This document shows, in pieces, positions 17,704-28,089 of a stretch of DNA of 64,000 bases (the stretch's first letter is position 1; each line of letters begins with the position of its first letter). Made by a program: the position numbers and the translations under genes. The notes beneath the pieces are model-generated. The model was given only the letters and a program-made list of their open reading frames with translations, searched no databases and was not told the DNA's origin. This DNA comes from Sulfurovum sp. (GTDB lineage: Bacteria > Campylobacterota > Campylobacteria > Campylobacterales > Sulfurovaceae), in assembly GCA_030949325.1 (NCBI GenBank), contig JAUZSQ010000084.1:20261-84260 (forward strand), given 5' to 3'.

Positions 17704-18597
17704 CTACTCTCCCTGCATTAAGTCTATCATGAGCTTACGAGAAAAAAAGACAAATTTTTCAAATAAAGCAGAGTGGTATTTGTCTTTGTGATAAATCATC
17801 AAGAAATCACGTTTACACTCAAAATCTTGGATGGCTACTTGATAAAGTCTTTTGTCCAAGAGTTCTTTTTCTACAGCTATTTTGGAGATACAGGTTAAGC
17901 ACTCTCTGTTCATCAAGATACTTTTGATAGATTCTGTGTGACCTAATTCTAAAAATATATTGAGTTCATCGACAGATTCTTTGATATAGTCTAAGAATAC
18001 TTCTCTCGTACCTGAGCCTTCTTCGCGTAATACCCAGCGTTTATCTACTAGCGTATCTAGGCTAGAAGCTTGGGCAAGTGTAGGGTCTGCTGTGACGATG
18101 AGGAGTTGGTCTATGGCAATTTTGTCTTTGATGATTTCAGAGCCTGAGACAAATCCTTCTACAAATCCTATATCAATACTCCCCTCTTTTATCATCTGTG
18201 CTATTTCTTTGGTATTGCCTTCTTTGAGCGTAATCTTCACATCAGGATACGCAGACATATAGCTACAAATAATCGTAGGCATGAGATAATCCACAATAGT
18301 AGTACTAGCCCCTACGCGTATCATGCCTTTGTTTTGGGAATTTTTGAATTCGTATTCGATATCGCGTAATTTCTTAAATACAGGGTCTACCTCTTTGTGA
18401 AAAGCACGTCCGACTTCATTGAGTACAAGTTTTTTGTTGATTCGGTCAAAGATAGGACGACCCAAGATATTTTCCAGCTCTTTAATAGACATAGAAATAG
18501 CCGATTGGCTCAATTTCATCTTCTTAGCAACATTGGTCAAATGCCCCAAGGACACGACCTGTAAAAATATTTCTATCTGTCTGAGTGTTATTTTCAT
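17704..18597 (-). CDS. LysR-family transcriptional regulator
   Basis: The 297-residue protein starts with a winged helix-turn-helix (LRQIEIFLQVVSLGHLTNVAKKMKLSQSAISMSIKELE at residues ~4-42) and continues with a periplasmic-binding-like effector domain (VGASTTIVDYLMP near 97, IDIGFVEG near 150). No divergently transcribed metabolic operon adjoins it; gpmI lies upstream on the same strand about 100 bases away. The target is therefore unknown. CysB- or CbbR-like roles are possible in a sulfur-oxidising autotroph but cannot be decided here. Confidence 0.88.
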   Translation of the reverse strand: MKITLRQIEIFLQVVSLGHLTNVAKKMKLSQSAISMSIKELENILGRPIFDRINKKLVLNEVGRAFHKEVDPVFKKLRDIEYEFKNSQNKGMIRVGASTTIVDYLMPTIICSYMSAYPDVKITLKEGNTKEIAQMIKEGSIDIGFVEGFVSGSEIIKDKIAIDQLLIVTADPTLAQASSLDTLVDKRWVLREEGSGTREVFLDYIKESVDELNIFLELGHTESIKSILMNRECLTCISKIAVEKELLDKRLYQVAIQDFECKRDFLMIYHKDKYHSALFEKFVFFSRKLMIDLMQGE

Positions 18598-18699
18598 ATG
18601 CCCTCTTTATGATTAATTATATCAAAAATATAGCACGATAGTAGAAATACTATCAATTAAATTGAATATGATGATGTAATACCTCTATTTATGCACACA

Positions 18700-20181
18700 T
18701 TATATCAAAGGGCTATCCATTTCCTTTGGAATCTCCAATCCCATGAGTTGTAATACGGTCGCTGCCACATTATTGAGTCCACAACCCTCTTTGACTTTAC
18801 TCACACCCTCAGCCAAGACAAAACACCATACATCACCCACAGTATGATTGGTCAAAGTATTGCCTTGGCTGTCTTTCATCTCTTCACAATTACCGTGGTC
18901 TGAGGTCAGTACGATGTTGTATCCGTCTTTTTGGGCTTTGCTGATAATCAAATCTAGTTCGGTATCAACAGTAGAGACGGCGATACAAGCTGCCTCATAA
19001 TTGCCCGTATGTCCTACCATATCACCATTGGCGAAGTTGACCACAATCAAATCATAAGAGGCATCCATCGCCGTAGCTACTGCCTTTCCTACTTGGTCTG
19101 CCGACATTTCAGGTTGTAAATCATAGGTTTTGACATTAGGACTAGGAATCATCACACGACTTTCACCGATATAAGGCTCTTCTATCCCTCCATTGAGAAA
19201 AAAGGTCACATGGGCATACTTTTCGGTTTCTGCTGTATGCAGTTGTCTCAAATGGGCATCGCTTACTACCTCAGCCAAGGTATGATTGGGGGCTACTTTG
19301 GGAAAGAGTATAGGATAGGTAAAACTCGCATCATATTTGGTCATAGTCATAATATGTAAGGGCAAATGCTCTCTCTCAAAGCCATCAAAAGACGCTTCAC
19401 CTAATGCTGACGTAATTTCTCTAACTCTATCGGAACGGAAGTTACTTACAAGCACAACATCATGCATTTGCATCCCTTCATATCCTTCAAAGGCAATAGG
19501 CAAGATAAACTCGTCCAATTCGTTCTTGTCATAACTTTGCTGTACATAGGCTTCTATAGAGACATCGGTCTTGGGGAAGGCTGAACGTATGGCATCATAG
19601 CCTTTTTGTACTCTCTCCCAACGGTTGTCTCTGTCCATAGTAAAGAAACGCCCTCCAAGCGTGGCAATAGTAATATCTTCATCACATATCGCTTCTATTT
19701 GCTTGATATAGCGATAAGCAGATGTAGGACTGACATCACGTCCATCGCTAATGAGATGCAAAAACACGCTTTTGCCCCTCTGCTTCATCAACTTTGCCAA
19801 TCCTATGGTATGTGAGATATGAGAATGTACCCCTCCATCACTAAGCAATCCAATCAAATGGACTCTGTCACTTTTTGCCAAGGTTTCATTCAGAGGTATA
19901 TTACTTTCTATACTTTTATCTTCTAGTGCCAAAGAGACTTTGACCAAGTCTTGATACAAAATACGCCCTGCCCCTAAGGTCATGTGTCCGACTTCAGAAT
20001 TGCCCATTTGACCCTTGGGTAATCCAACGCTGAGTCCATGTGTCGCAATCAAAGCACGAGGAGCAGAGGCGAAAAGTCTATCATAAGTGGGGGTCTTGGC
20101 ATCTCTAAAGGCATTGCAAGTACTATCAGGTTTACAGCCAATTCCATCGGTTATTATTAAAATCGTTTTATTTATAGACAT
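18700..20181 (-). CDS. gpmI: 2,3-bisphosphoglycerate-independent phosphoglycerate mutase
   Basis: GpmI is the manganese-dependent, alkaline phosphatase-superfamily mutase interconverting 3- and 2-phosphoglycerate. The product is 493 residues. Metal ligand Asp is in IITDGIGC near residue 10 and the phosphorylated Ser in GQMGNSEVGHMTLGAGR near 62. HLIGLLSDGGVHSHISH near 115, DGRDVSPTSA near 150, NFANGDMVGHTGN near 397 and TSDHGNCEEM near 445 supply further metal ligands. Divergent from mraY, with 75 bases between starts. Confidence 0.97.
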   Translation of the reverse strand: MSINKTILIITDGIGCKPDSTCNAFRDAKTPTYDRLFASAPRALIATHGLSVGLPKGQMGNSEVGHMTLGAGRILYQDLVKVSLALEDKSIESNIPLNETLAKSDRVHLIGLLSDGGVHSHISHTIGLAKLMKQRGKSVFLHLISDGRDVSPTSAYRYIKQIEAICDEDITIATLGGRFFTMDRDNRWERVQKGYDAIRSAFPKTDVSIEAYVQQSYDKNELDEFILPIAFEGYEGMQMHDVVLVSNFRSDRVREITSALGEASFDGFEREHLPLHIMTMTKYDASFTYPILFPKVAPNHTLAEVVSDAHLRQLHTAETEKYAHVTFFLNGGIEEPYIGESRVMIPSPNVKTYDLQPEMSADQVGKAVATAMDASYDLIVVNFANGDMVGHTGNYEAACIAVSTVDTELDLIISKAQKDGYNIVLTSDHGNCEEMKDSQGNTLTNHTVGDVWCFVLAEGVSKVKEGCGLNNVAATVLQLMGLEIPKEMDSPLI

Positions 20182-20256
20182 TTTTATCTCTTTTCGTAAT
20201 ATTTAATTGAAATAATAGTAAAATAAACTTTCTAAATCTTTAATGAAAGTCCCTTT

Positions 20257-21315
20257 ATGTTATTTGAACTCTCTCAACTCTTAGATATGAGCCTCTTTGG
20301 TTACATTTCTGTCCGTGCTGGTCTTGCCTTTTTTATCGCTTTTGGTCTTACTTTATATAGTATGCCCAAATATTTAGCGTGGGCAATTTCCAAAAATGCC
20401 AATCAACCTATCAGTAAGTATGTCCCAGCTCACGAAAATAAACGCCATACACCTACTATGGGTGGAGCCATTTTCCTCATTGCCACACTCATTGCTATAG
20501 GTATCACTGTAGATTTGACCAATCCTTACATTTGGGGTGGTATCTTAACGCTCATCGGTTTTGGTCTCGTTGGATTCAAAGACGATTTGGGCAAAGTCTT
20601 AGCAGGAGACAACCTCGAAGGATTAACCCCACGAGGAAAAATGCTCTTACAAGCCTTGGTAGCCTCTATGGCTACGGGGATACTCATTTATACGGGCTTT
20701 CCTACAGAGTTTTATATTCCTTTTCTCAAAACCCCTCTTTTTGACCTTGGCTACTTTGCCATACCTTTTTGGATACTCATCTTTTTGGCGACTACCAATG
20801 CTGTCAACCTTACCGATGGACTCGATGGCTTGGCTACGATACCCTCTGTCATTGCACTCTTTACCCTAGGGGCGATTGTTTATGTGACAGGACATGCTAT
20901 TTTCTCACAATATATACTCATACCCAACATCAAAGGCGTAGGCGAAGTGATGATTTTAGCTTCTGCACTCTCAGGAGGATTACTTGGATTTTTGTGGTAC
21001 AACTGCTACCCTGCTGAAGTGTTTATGGGCGACACTGGCAGTCTAGCCATTGGTGGATTTTTGGCATACCTAGCCATTCTAGGCAAGAGTGAAGTCCTCC
21101 TCATCCTCATTGGTATCATCTTTGTCATTGAGACCGTATCGGTTATCTTACAAGTGGGCAGTTATAAGCTCAGAAAAAAACGTATCTTCCTCATGGCACC
21201 CATACATCACCACTTTGAACTCAAAAACTGGGCAGAAAATAAAATCATTGTACGTTTTTGGATGATTTCCTTTATTGCCAATATCTTGGCACTTATTTCT
21301 TTTAAGTTTAGATAA
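20257..21315 (+). CDS. mraY: Phospho-N-acetylmuramoyl-pentapeptide transferase
   Basis: MraY makes lipid I from UDP-MurNAc-pentapeptide and undecaprenyl phosphate at the inner membrane. The 352-residue protein has about ten transmembrane helices. It carries the catalytic aspartates: [10 protein letters not shown] near residue 108, [14 protein letters not shown] near 175-185 and [12 protein letters not shown] near 257. The cytoplasmic motif [14 protein letters not shown] is near 312-325. The stop overlaps the murD start (TAATG), so the two are translationally coupled. Confidence 0.98.
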   Translation: MLFELSQLLDMSLFGYISVRAGLAFFIAFGLTLYSMPKYLAWAISKNANQPISKYVPAHENKRHTPTMGGAIFLIATLIAIGITVDLTNPYIWGGILTLIGFGLVGFKDDLGKVLAGDNLEGLTPRGKMLLQALVASMATGILIYTGFPTEFYIPFLKTPLFDLGYFAIPFWILIFLATTNAVNLTDGLDGLATIPSVIALFTLGAIVYVTGHAIFSQYILIPNIKGVGEVMILASALSGGLLGFLWYNCYPAEVFMGDTGSLAIGGFLAYLAILGKSEVLLILIGIIFVIETVSVILQVGSYKLRKKRIFLMAPIHHHFELKNWAENKIIVRFWMISFIANILALISFKFR

Positions 21316-22523
21316 TGACAAAACCTACACTCTTTGGCTACGGACTCACCACCAAAGCTATTGCCCATACACTAGGTGGTGGCTGTACCTTCTATGATGA
21401 CAAGACCACAAAAAGCTATGAAGATGAAGCAGGAAACACCATACATCCCTCAAAGCTTTTTGACCCCAAGCAAAGTCACTTAGAAGTCACAACCCCTAGC
21501 CTACCTCCTTCGCATCCACTAATTCAATCTGCACAGCACTTGCTTAGTGAATATGACTACTTTGCCAAAGAAATGCCTTTTTCTATTTGGATTTCGGGAA
21601 CAAATGGCAAAACGACTACCACACAAATGCTCACACATCTTTTGGCACACAAAGGAGCAGTGAGTGGAGGAAATATAGGTACACCTTTAGCAGCACTAGA
21701 CCATAAGGCAAATATTTGGATACTAGAATCTAGCTCTTATACCCTAGAGCATACCAAAATTGCCTCTCCCAATATCTATCTGCTTCTGCCTATTACGCCT
21801 GACCATCTTGATTGGCATGGGGATTTTGATGCCTATAGCCAAGCCAAGCTTAGCCCTATTACTCGTATGAAAGAAGGAGAACTTGCCCTGATTCCCAAAG
21901 GATTGACACTTCCTAAAACCTCTGCCTATGTAGTAGAGTATGATTCTGATGCTTTTTTATGTGAATACTTTGCACTTGATAGTACTAAGCTTCACTATAA
22001 AGGTGTATTTTTACAAGATGCCCTGCTTTCTTTGGCTATGACTAAAGTACTCTTTGATAAGACAGACTATGATTTGATGAATACCTTTCAACGCGATGCC
22101 CACAGACAAGAAGAAATCTATGATGACCTTGCTAGACTGTGGGTCAATGACTCTAAGGCTACAAATGTTGATGCTAGTATTCAAGCCATACAGACCTACA
22201 GTAGCCAAAAGATACATCTCATACTTGGAGGAGAAGACAAAGGTATGGATTTAAAACCCCTTTTTATGCTGATGCAAGATAGGGATATACTCGTCTATGC
22301 GATTGGCAAAAATAGCCAAACCTTAGAGTCTCTAGCCACATTGTATGGTATACAACTACAAATTTCACAGACCCTAGCCGTAGCTGTAGAAGAGATTGCC
22401 AAAGTATTAACACAAGAAGAAGTAGCCCTACTTTCTCCTTCTTCTGCTAGTTTTGACCAATTTACTTCTTATATACATAGGGGAGAATCTTTTATAGAGT
22501 TGGTAAAAACACTCAAAAAATAA
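21315..22523 (+). CDS. murD: UDP-N-acetylmuramoylalanine--D-glutamate ligase
   Basis: MurD adds D-glutamate to UDP-MurNAc-L-Ala in the cytoplasm. The 402-residue protein is short, as in Campylobacterota. It has the ATP-binding loop SGTNGKTTTTQML near residue 94-106, ESSSYTLE near 137, ITPDHLDWHG near 157-166, RQEEIYDDLARLWVNDSKATNVDAS near 260-285 and LGGEDKGMD near 305. It overlaps mraY by one base and is followed by tRNA-Phe after 85 bases. Confidence 0.96.
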   Translation: MTKPTLFGYGLTTKAIAHTLGGGCTFYDDKTTKSYEDEAGNTIHPSKLFDPKQSHLEVTTPSLPPSHPLIQSAQHLLSEYDYFAKEMPFSIWISGTNGKTTTTQMLTHLLAHKGAVSGGNIGTPLAALDHKANIWILESSSYTLEHTKIASPNIYLLLPITPDHLDWHGDFDAYSQAKLSPITRMKEGELALIPKGLTLPKTSAYVVEYDSDAFLCEYFALDSTKLHYKGVFLQDALLSLAMTKVLFDKTDYDLMNTFQRDAHRQEEIYDDLARLWVNDSKATNVDASIQAIQTYSSQKIHLILGGEDKGMDLKPLFMLMQDRDILVYAIGKNSQTLESLATLYGIQLQISQTLAVAVEEIAKVLTQEEVALLSPSSASFDQFTSYIHRGESFIELVKTLKK

Positions 22524-22608
22524 GTTATTTCACGTTTTTAGTGCGTATTTAAGGTTAATCCGTTATAATTCTACCACTTAAATAATACTTCATATTTTTA
22601 AGCAGTGT

Positions 22609-22683
22609 GGCTTGGTAGCTCAGGGGTAGAGCAAAGGATTGAAAATCCTTGTGTCGACAGTTCGATTCTGTCTCGAGCCACCA
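22609..22683 (+). tRNA. tRNA-Phe (GAA), CCA encoded
   Basis: A full cloverleaf is readable: acceptor GGCTTGG with TCGAGCC, D-stem GCTC/GAGC, anticodon arm AAGGA-TTGAAAA-TCCTT with GAA anticodon, variable GTGTC, T-arm GACAG-TTCGATT-CTGTC, discriminator A and encoded CCA. TATAAT at 22564-22569 is the likely -10 box. Confidence 0.96.
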
Positions 22684-22862
22684 TCAATCCTTCCTCTTCA
22701 ATTTCACCCACAAATACTTAAGGTTTCGTTTACTTTTCTTAAATAAATCCTCTTATTCTACTACTTTTACTCTATTTTATCCTCTATCTTAGCCCTTCAA
22801 AGCCCCTATATACAGTACTTCAAGGCAAATATTAACAAACTGTTAACTTTTTATTAATTTTA

Positions 22863-22892
22863 TTGACATTTATAAACAAAACATGCTATAAT
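22863..22892 (+). promoter_or_regulatory. Consensus sigma70 promoter of the porin gene
   Basis: TTGACA (22863-22868) and TATAAT (22887-22892) with an 18-base spacer match consensus in both hexamers, unusual among the -10-only promoters of this window. The start codon is 38 bases past the -10 and AAGGAA lies in the leader. This fits a highly expressed outer-membrane protein. The rest of 22684-22862 is AT-rich with nothing recognisable. Confidence 0.75.
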
Positions 22893-22929
22893 TCTTTCGT
22901 ATTTAAATAAAACATTCAAGGAATTTAAA

Positions 22930-24174
22930 ATGAAAAAAGCATTATTACTTTCAGTAGTAGCATCAACAATGATTATGGCTGGTGGAGACATCGTAGCCAC
23001 AGAACCTGCAGTAGAAGCAGTAGCAGTAGAAGCTTCAACTTGGGACTTCACAGGACAAGGTGTACTTTATACACAAACAGTAGATGTATCTGGAAACAAT
23101 GACCTTTTTGCTAATGAAACAACGTATGCAGGTTGGGGTATCCAACTAGGTGCAACTGCAAGTGACCTATTTGCTGGTATTGGTGCTGGTGTTGAAGTTT
23201 CTGGTATCGTTGCTAGTACTGGTGATGCAGGATTCTATAACGGTGGTGGAAATACAGGTACTACATCTGGTGGTCTTACACAAGCTTACTTAACTTATGG
23301 AATGGGTGCTACTAGCATCAAAGTTGGTCGTCAACAACTTCCAAAAAGCCTTTCTCCGTTTGCATATTCTGAAGGTTGGCAAATATTCAAAAATACATTT
23401 GATGCTGCTTTAATAGTAAATTCATCTGTTCCTAATACTACACTTGTCTATGCAGCAGTTGGTAATGCTAATGGTTCTGTTGGGGCTTACCTCAATGAGG
23501 ATGCATTTTCTCAAATTAATGAAAATGGTGATATAGTACACATGGTGGCAGTTCAAAATAAATCTATTGATGGTTTAACATTGACTGGTACATACTATTT
23601 TGCTCCTGACTTTAAAACGGATGGTAATGACCTTTCAGCTGTATGGGGAGATGCTAAATATAATGCGGGTTCATTTAACGTAGCCGTACAAGGTGGTCAA
23701 ATAGACCCAGGTGATATGGAAGTTACCACTGCATTTGGTGGTAAAATTGGTGCTAAATTTGGTATGTTTACTGCAATGGCAGCCTATTCATCTGTAGATC
23801 AAGATGGTGTTATGGGTATTACTAACTTAGCCACAGGTGTTAAATCTCCACTTTATACGCAAATGCTTCTAGATAATGTTAGTCAATATCACGCAGCTCC
23901 CGGTTCAGAGTTTGTAAAAGTTGGTGCTACAGCTAAAGTTCTTGGTGGTACAGTCAAGGCTTTCTATGGTGCAGGAACAAATGATATTGATCAAACTAAA
24001 GGTAACTATACTGAATTTGATTTAATGTATGTTACAAAAATTTCAGAGAATGTTAAATTCTTTGCTGCTTATGCTTATACTGATGATGATATGTATACTA
24101 CTGACACTGCTACAGGTACAAGACCATCAGCAAATAACTTTATTCGTTTCTGGGCAAGATATAACTTTAACTAG
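22930..24174 (+). CDS. Outer-membrane porin, Campylobacterota type
   Basis: The 414-residue product has a signal peptide (MKKALLLSVVASTMIMAGG) followed by an Ala/Glu/Val-rich linker. Alternating hydrophobic beta-strands follow, with QAYLTYGMGATSIKVGRQQLPKSLSPFAYSEGW-like segments near residue 115-150. It ends in FIRFWARYNFN, whose terminal aromatic-rich strand is typical of barrel proteins assembled by BamA. It resembles the major porins of Sulfurovum/Sulfurimonas; pore selectivity cannot be read. The gene stands alone between its own strong promoter and a strong terminator, implying high, monocistronic expression. Confidence 0.85.
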   Translation: MKKALLLSVVASTMIMAGGDIVATEPAVEAVAVEASTWDFTGQGVLYTQTVDVSGNNDLFANETTYAGWGIQLGATASDLFAGIGAGVEVSGIVASTGDAGFYNGGGNTGTTSGGLTQAYLTYGMGATSIKVGRQQLPKSLSPFAYSEGWQIFKNTFDAALIVNSSVPNTTLVYAAVGNANGSVGAYLNEDAFSQINENGDIVHMVAVQNKSIDGLTLTGTYYFAPDFKTDGNDLSAVWGDAKYNAGSFNVAVQGGQIDPGDMEVTTAFGGKIGAKFGMFTAMAAYSSVDQDGVMGITNLATGVKSPLYTQMLLDNVSQYHAAPGSEFVKVGATAKVLGGTVKAFYGAGTNDIDQTKGNYTEFDLMYVTKISENVKFFAAYAYTDDDMYTTDTATGTRPSANNFIRFWARYNFN

Positions 24175-24209
24175 TCTTTGGACTTAGTTAGAAGTATCTT
24201 ACTTCCCTA

Positions 24210-24245
24210 GCGTTTAGGCTTTGTGCCTAAACGCTATTCTTTCTT
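24210..24245 (+). terminator. Rho-independent terminator after the porin gene
   Basis: A perfect 10-base stem GCGTTTAGGC / GCCTAAACGC with loop TTTGT is followed by a T-rich stretch. It lies 36 bases past the porin stop. Confidence 0.9.
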
Positions 24246-24340
24246 TATTAATCTTTCTTCTTCTGTGTTTATATTTCTACAACTTCTCTTTATTACATGA
24301 ATATTTGGCTATAATAAGCTAAAATCCTAAAGAAGTAAGT

Positions 24341-25667
24341 ATGTCAGATTCCCAATCAAATTCTAAAAAAATTACACCTTGTCAGCCTTGGCTGTACCAA
24401 AAATCTTGTCGATAGTGAAGTCATGCTTGGAAGACTACAATCTTATGAGATGACCGATGACAATACACAAGCAGATGTTATTATCATCAATACCTGTGGC
24501 TTTATTGATGCAGCCAAAGAAGAGAGTATCAATACTATCCTTGACTTACATGAGCAAAGAAAAAAAGACTCTATACTTGTAGTCTCAGGTTGTCTCACCG
24601 AACGCTATCGTGAAGAAATTCAAGCCGATATGCCAGAAGTTGATATTTTTACTGGTGTAGGTGATTATGAAAAGATTGATGCACTGATTGCTTCTAAGCA
24701 AAGTACTTTTTCACCTGAAGTGTATTTGGCCACTGACACCTCCAATAGAGTCATTACAGGTTCTAACTATCATGCCTATATCAAAATAGCCGAAGGCTGT
24801 AATCAAGTCTGTTCTTTTTGTGCGATTCCTAGCTTTAAAGGTAAATTACATTCTCGTACCCTCAGTTCTATTGTCAAAGAAGTAGAAGCCTTGATTACAA
24901 GAGGCTATTATGACTTTTCTTTTATCTCCCAAGACTCTTCTAGCTATGGACGTGATATGAAGATGTCCAATGGACTCATCTCTCTCGTAAAAGGTATAGA
25001 GAAACTCTCAGGCATCCAATCTGCTCGTATTTTGTACCTCTATCCCAGTACGACCACCTTTGGACTCATTGATACGATTGCAGATTCTAAAGTCTTTCAA
25101 ACCTACTTTGATATGCCAATTCAGCACATTGAAGACAAAATGCTCAGAACCATGAAGCGTGGATTTGGAGAAAACAAAACCATAGCACTACTAGAATACA
25201 TGAAGTCAAAGCCTAATGCCTTTGTACGTACTTCACTCATTGCAGGACATCCTGAAGAGAATGAAGTCTATTTCAAACGTTTATGTGACTTTATGCAAAG
25301 CTTTAAATTTGATAGGTTCAATACCTTTAGCTACTCCAATGAAGAGACTACTTCTGCGTATACACTCACCCAAGTCCCCCAAGAGACCATTGATAGCAGA
25401 GCCCAAATACTAGGCAATATCGCAGAAGAGTGTACGCTTGATTCTCTTGACGCGATGATAGGACAAAGCTATACCATCGTCATCGATGGAGAAAGTGATG
25501 AACATGAATACTTACTTTCGGCTAGACCTCTCATCTGGGCTGTAGATATTGATGGAGAAATACTCATTAATGATACCTCAGAACTTAGTATTACCTATGG
25601 TAAAACCTATGAAGCAAAGATTACCCAACGGGTAGGTACACAACTTTTAGCCACTTTAGTGGTCTAA
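24341..25667 (+). CDS. rimO: Ribosomal protein S12 methylthiotransferase RimO (frameshifted near start)
   Basis: RimO is a radical-SAM enzyme that methylthiolates Asp of ribosomal protein S12. From ATG 24341 the frame is broken by an extra A in the A7 run at 24365-24371. With six As it reads KKLHLVSLGCTKNLVDSE and joins the long frame seen from 24423. Further motifs are IINTCGF near 55, the radical-SAM cluster CNQVCSFCAIPSFKGK near 150, and a C-terminal TRAM domain. Restored length is about 441 residues. Without restoration the first cluster cysteine would be lost. The stop is immediately followed by the tilS ATG. Confidence 0.93.
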
Positions 25668-26642
25668 ATGTTAGCCCTAGATACTTCTGCTTTACGCAAT
25701 AAACACAACCTCTTGGCATTCTCAGCAGGGGTCGATTCCTCCGCACTGTTTTTTTTACTCCAAGAAGAAGGTATCTCTTTTGATATTGCCATAGTCAATT
25801 ACCAAACAAGAGAGCAAAGCAAAGAAGAATTACGCCATGCCAAAGCCTTGGCAAAAAAATACAAGCTTTTTTGTCACCATATCAATGCCCCACATTATCC
25901 CACACATTTTGAAGAAAAAGCCAGAACCTTTCGTTATGAATTTTTTGAATCTCTTATACAAATAGAAGGCTATGACAATCTGCTCACTGCCCATCAACTC
26001 GATGACCAACTCGAATGGCTACTCATGCGTCTAAGCCGTGGTGCAGGACTTTACGAACTCTTAGGACTACACAGTATCACCCAAAAACCCTCATATAAAC
26101 TCATTCGTCCTTTATTATCCCATCCAAAAGCATCGCTTTTAGACTATCTAAATACACATCAACATCCCTATTTTATTGACCAAAGTAATAGTGATGAGAA
26201 ATATGAGAGAAATCAATTTAGACAATCTTTTAGCCATCCATTTATGCAAAAATATAGCCAAGGGATTCAACGCAGTTTTGCCTATCTTCATCAAGACAAA
26301 GCCCTACTAGAAAGTGGATTTGAGACGATATATCAAGAAGGTTCTTTGTATATTATCAAATTATATGAAGCCAAAAGCAAAGCCAAAGCCTGTGACCTCA
26401 GACTCAAACAATTGGGCTATCTACTCTCTGCTTCCCAACGCAAAGAAATTACACAAGAGGGTTCACTCGTCATTGGAGAGAAATGGGCGATAGAAAGTAA
26501 AGACGATTTGGTCTATATTTCTCCTTATCTTGACATAGCTATGCCTAAAACATTTAAAGAGAGTTGTCGTGTAGCCAAAATCCCCAACAAAATAAGAGCC
26601 TATCTCTTTCAAGAAGACATCTCTCCTTCTAGTCTCCCTTAG
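25668..26642 (+). CDS. tilS: tRNA(Ile)-lysidine synthetase
   Basis: TilS converts the wobble C of tRNA-Ile(CAU) to lysidine so that it reads AUA. The 324-residue protein has the PP-loop FSAGVDSSALFFLL at residue 18 (Ala replaces the usual second Gly of SGGVDS). It also has NYQTREQSKEE near 45 and TAHQLDDQLEWLLMRLSRGAG near 105-125. It starts directly after the rimO stop, so the pair is co-transcribed. Its 3' end overlaps the convergent Xer gene by 14 bases. Confidence 0.93.
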   Translation: MLALDTSALRNKHNLLAFSAGVDSSALFFLLQEEGISFDIAIVNYQTREQSKEELRHAKALAKKYKLFCHHINAPHYPTHFEEKARTFRYEFFESLIQIEGYDNLLTAHQLDDQLEWLLMRLSRGAGLYELLGLHSITQKPSYKLIRPLLSHPKASLLDYLNTHQHPYFIDQSNSDEKYERNQFRQSFSHPFMQKYSQGIQRSFAYLHQDKALLESGFETIYQEGSLYIIKLYEAKSKAKACDLRLKQLGYLLSASQRKEITQEGSLVIGEKWAIESKDDLVYISPYLDIAMPKTFKESCRVAKIPNKIRAYLFQEDISPSSLP

Positions 26643-27468
26643 CCAAAGGGTGGGCTTTCATATAGTCTTGCCTCTTTTTGAGCGACCCCAATTTGGTATA
26701 GACTTGTGTCGTTGCCATAGTCTCATGTCCCAAAAGCTCACTCACATCAGCAATACGCGCACCATGATTCAGTAGATGTGTGGCAAAAGAGTGACGCAAT
26801 TGATGGGGTGTGACCTTTAAGCCATGAGACTTAAATACTTTGGTCAAAATATAACGTAATTGTGCTGTATTCATCGGCTTTTCAGACTTCTCAAAAAGAT
26901 ACACTTTAGGTGCATAGCTTTGTCTATACCTAGTAATAAGCTGATACAAGGATAGCAATAAAGGCAGTTCTCGTGTTTTATTACCCTTGCCCTCTATACG
27001 TACCCACTGTGCTTTAATCGCTTCGAGTTTCAAACCACTTAGCTCAGAGATACGCAATCCCAAACCATACAACATAGAGAGTAGCAATTGTTCTTGGATA
27101 GTGGATTGCGCTAAGACCTCTTTGATATATTGCTCTTCAATAGGCTTAGGCAAACTTGCCACTACTTTAATCGCTTCATCGCCTATGAGTTTGATATCCA
27201 TCGTACATTGTTCTTGCATATACTTGACAAAAGAACGTATCGCAGAGAGTTTTTTGACAATGGTTTTTTTGTGTTGTTTGACAATAGCAAAGCGAAAAGG
27301 GGTAATATCAAGGATATACAGTGTTTCTTCTTCTCTTGGTTGACTCACAGACAACATTTGACGCAGGGCTACTTCATAGGTGACAATAGAATGCTTTGAG
27401 TATCCTCGTATATCATAGAGATAACCCAAAAATTCTTTGGCTAAGTCTTGAAATTTATCTTGTATCAT
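26629..27468 (-). CDS. Xer-type tyrosine recombinase
   Basis: The 279-residue protein has an N-terminal SAM-like core-binding domain (residues ~1-100) and a C-terminal catalytic domain. Catalytic residues are visible: Arg in GLGLRISEL near 150, Lys in EGKGNKTREL near 172, HxxR in HQLRHSFATHLL near 230, His in LLGHETMATTQ near 250, and Tyr in QVYTKL near 258. It most resembles XerC/XerD, which resolve chromosome dimers, although many Campylobacterota use a single XerH. It is shorter than typical XerH. It overlaps the acyltransferase-like gene upstream by four bases, so it is part of the miaB-DUF374-xer group and not an isolated integrase. Confidence 0.85.
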   Translation of the reverse strand: MIQDKFQDLAKEFLGYLYDIRGYSKHSIVTYEVALRQMLSVSQPREEETLYILDITPFRFAIVKQHKKTIVKKLSAIRSFVKYMQEQCTMDIKLIGDEAIKVVASLPKPIEEQYIKEVLAQSTIQEQLLLSMLYGLGLRISELSGLKLEAIKAQWVRIEGKGNKTRELPLLLSLYQLITRYRQSYAPKVYLFEKSEKPMNTAQLRYILTKVFKSHGLKVTPHQLRHSFATHLLNHGARIADVSELLGHETMATTQVYTKLGSLKKRQDYMKAHPLAKGD

Positions 27469-28085
27469 AAAGTAGTATACATCAACATCTTTTCACGCAA
27501 ATAACGCTTGGCTTCCTCATGAGACATCCCTTCTAAAGAGAGACTTTGTATATAAAAATCTATACGAGAAAAGGGTTTGGGAATAATAAACTTATCCCAA
27601 CTCTTTAACTCCCAATACGCAGACGCACGAAAGCTCATCACAAAGATAGGCAATTTACTCTTCAAAGCAATCCCTACAGCACCATCACCCATACTGTGTC
27701 TTGGACCTTTGGGACCATCGGGGGTAATGAGTACTTCTTCTCCACTTTTGATACTCTTGAATGCTTGAAATAAGACTTGTTTAGCCCCTTTTCGAGACGA
27801 CCCTCGTAAGGCACGAATCTTCAATAGTCCCAAAGTCTTAGCAATTAACGCTCCATCAAAATGCGAAGAGATAATAGCCGAAGCAGGATGTTTTTTATGA
27901 ATCGCTCTATAGGCTTGGGGGGTCATCAACAACTCTGCATGCCATGTAACACAGACATGCTGCCTATCATCTATAGGGGTAATATAATGGAATTTCTTAC
28001 CTGTGCTATGCCAAATAATACGGATAAAGAGATAAATCAAACGAGGAAGAACTAGGCTTCCTAGTTGACGTAAGAAAGATTTCAT
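27465..28085 (-). CDS. DUF374 lysophospholipid-acyltransferase-like protein
   Basis: The 206-residue protein matches the DUF374 family: a hydrophobic N-terminus, ISSHFDGALIAKTLG near residue 75, LRGSSRKGAKQVLFQ near 94-108, and TPDGPKGPRHSMGDGA near 122-137. The family is related to LpxL-type acyltransferases and is thought to act on lipid A or another membrane lipid at the inner membrane; the substrate is not established here. It lies four bases after miaB and overlaps the recombinase gene. Confidence 0.82.
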   Translation of the reverse strand: MKSFLRQLGSLVLPRLIYLFIRIIWHSTGKKFHYITPIDDRQHVCVTWHAELLMTPQAYRAIHKKHPASAIISSHFDGALIAKTLGLLKIRALRGSSRKGAKQVLFQAFKSIKSGEEVLITPDGPKGPRHSMGDGAVGIALKSKLPIFVMSFRASAYWELKSWDKFIIPKPFSRIDFYIQSLSLEGMSHEEAKRYLREKMLMYTTL

Positions 28086-28089
28086 AGGC

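Noticed and set aside
26629..27468. Tyrosine recombinase as an integrase marking a genomic island
   Set aside because: It overlaps a conserved housekeeping gene by four bases and has XerC/D-like features; no attachment repeats or cargo adjoin it.
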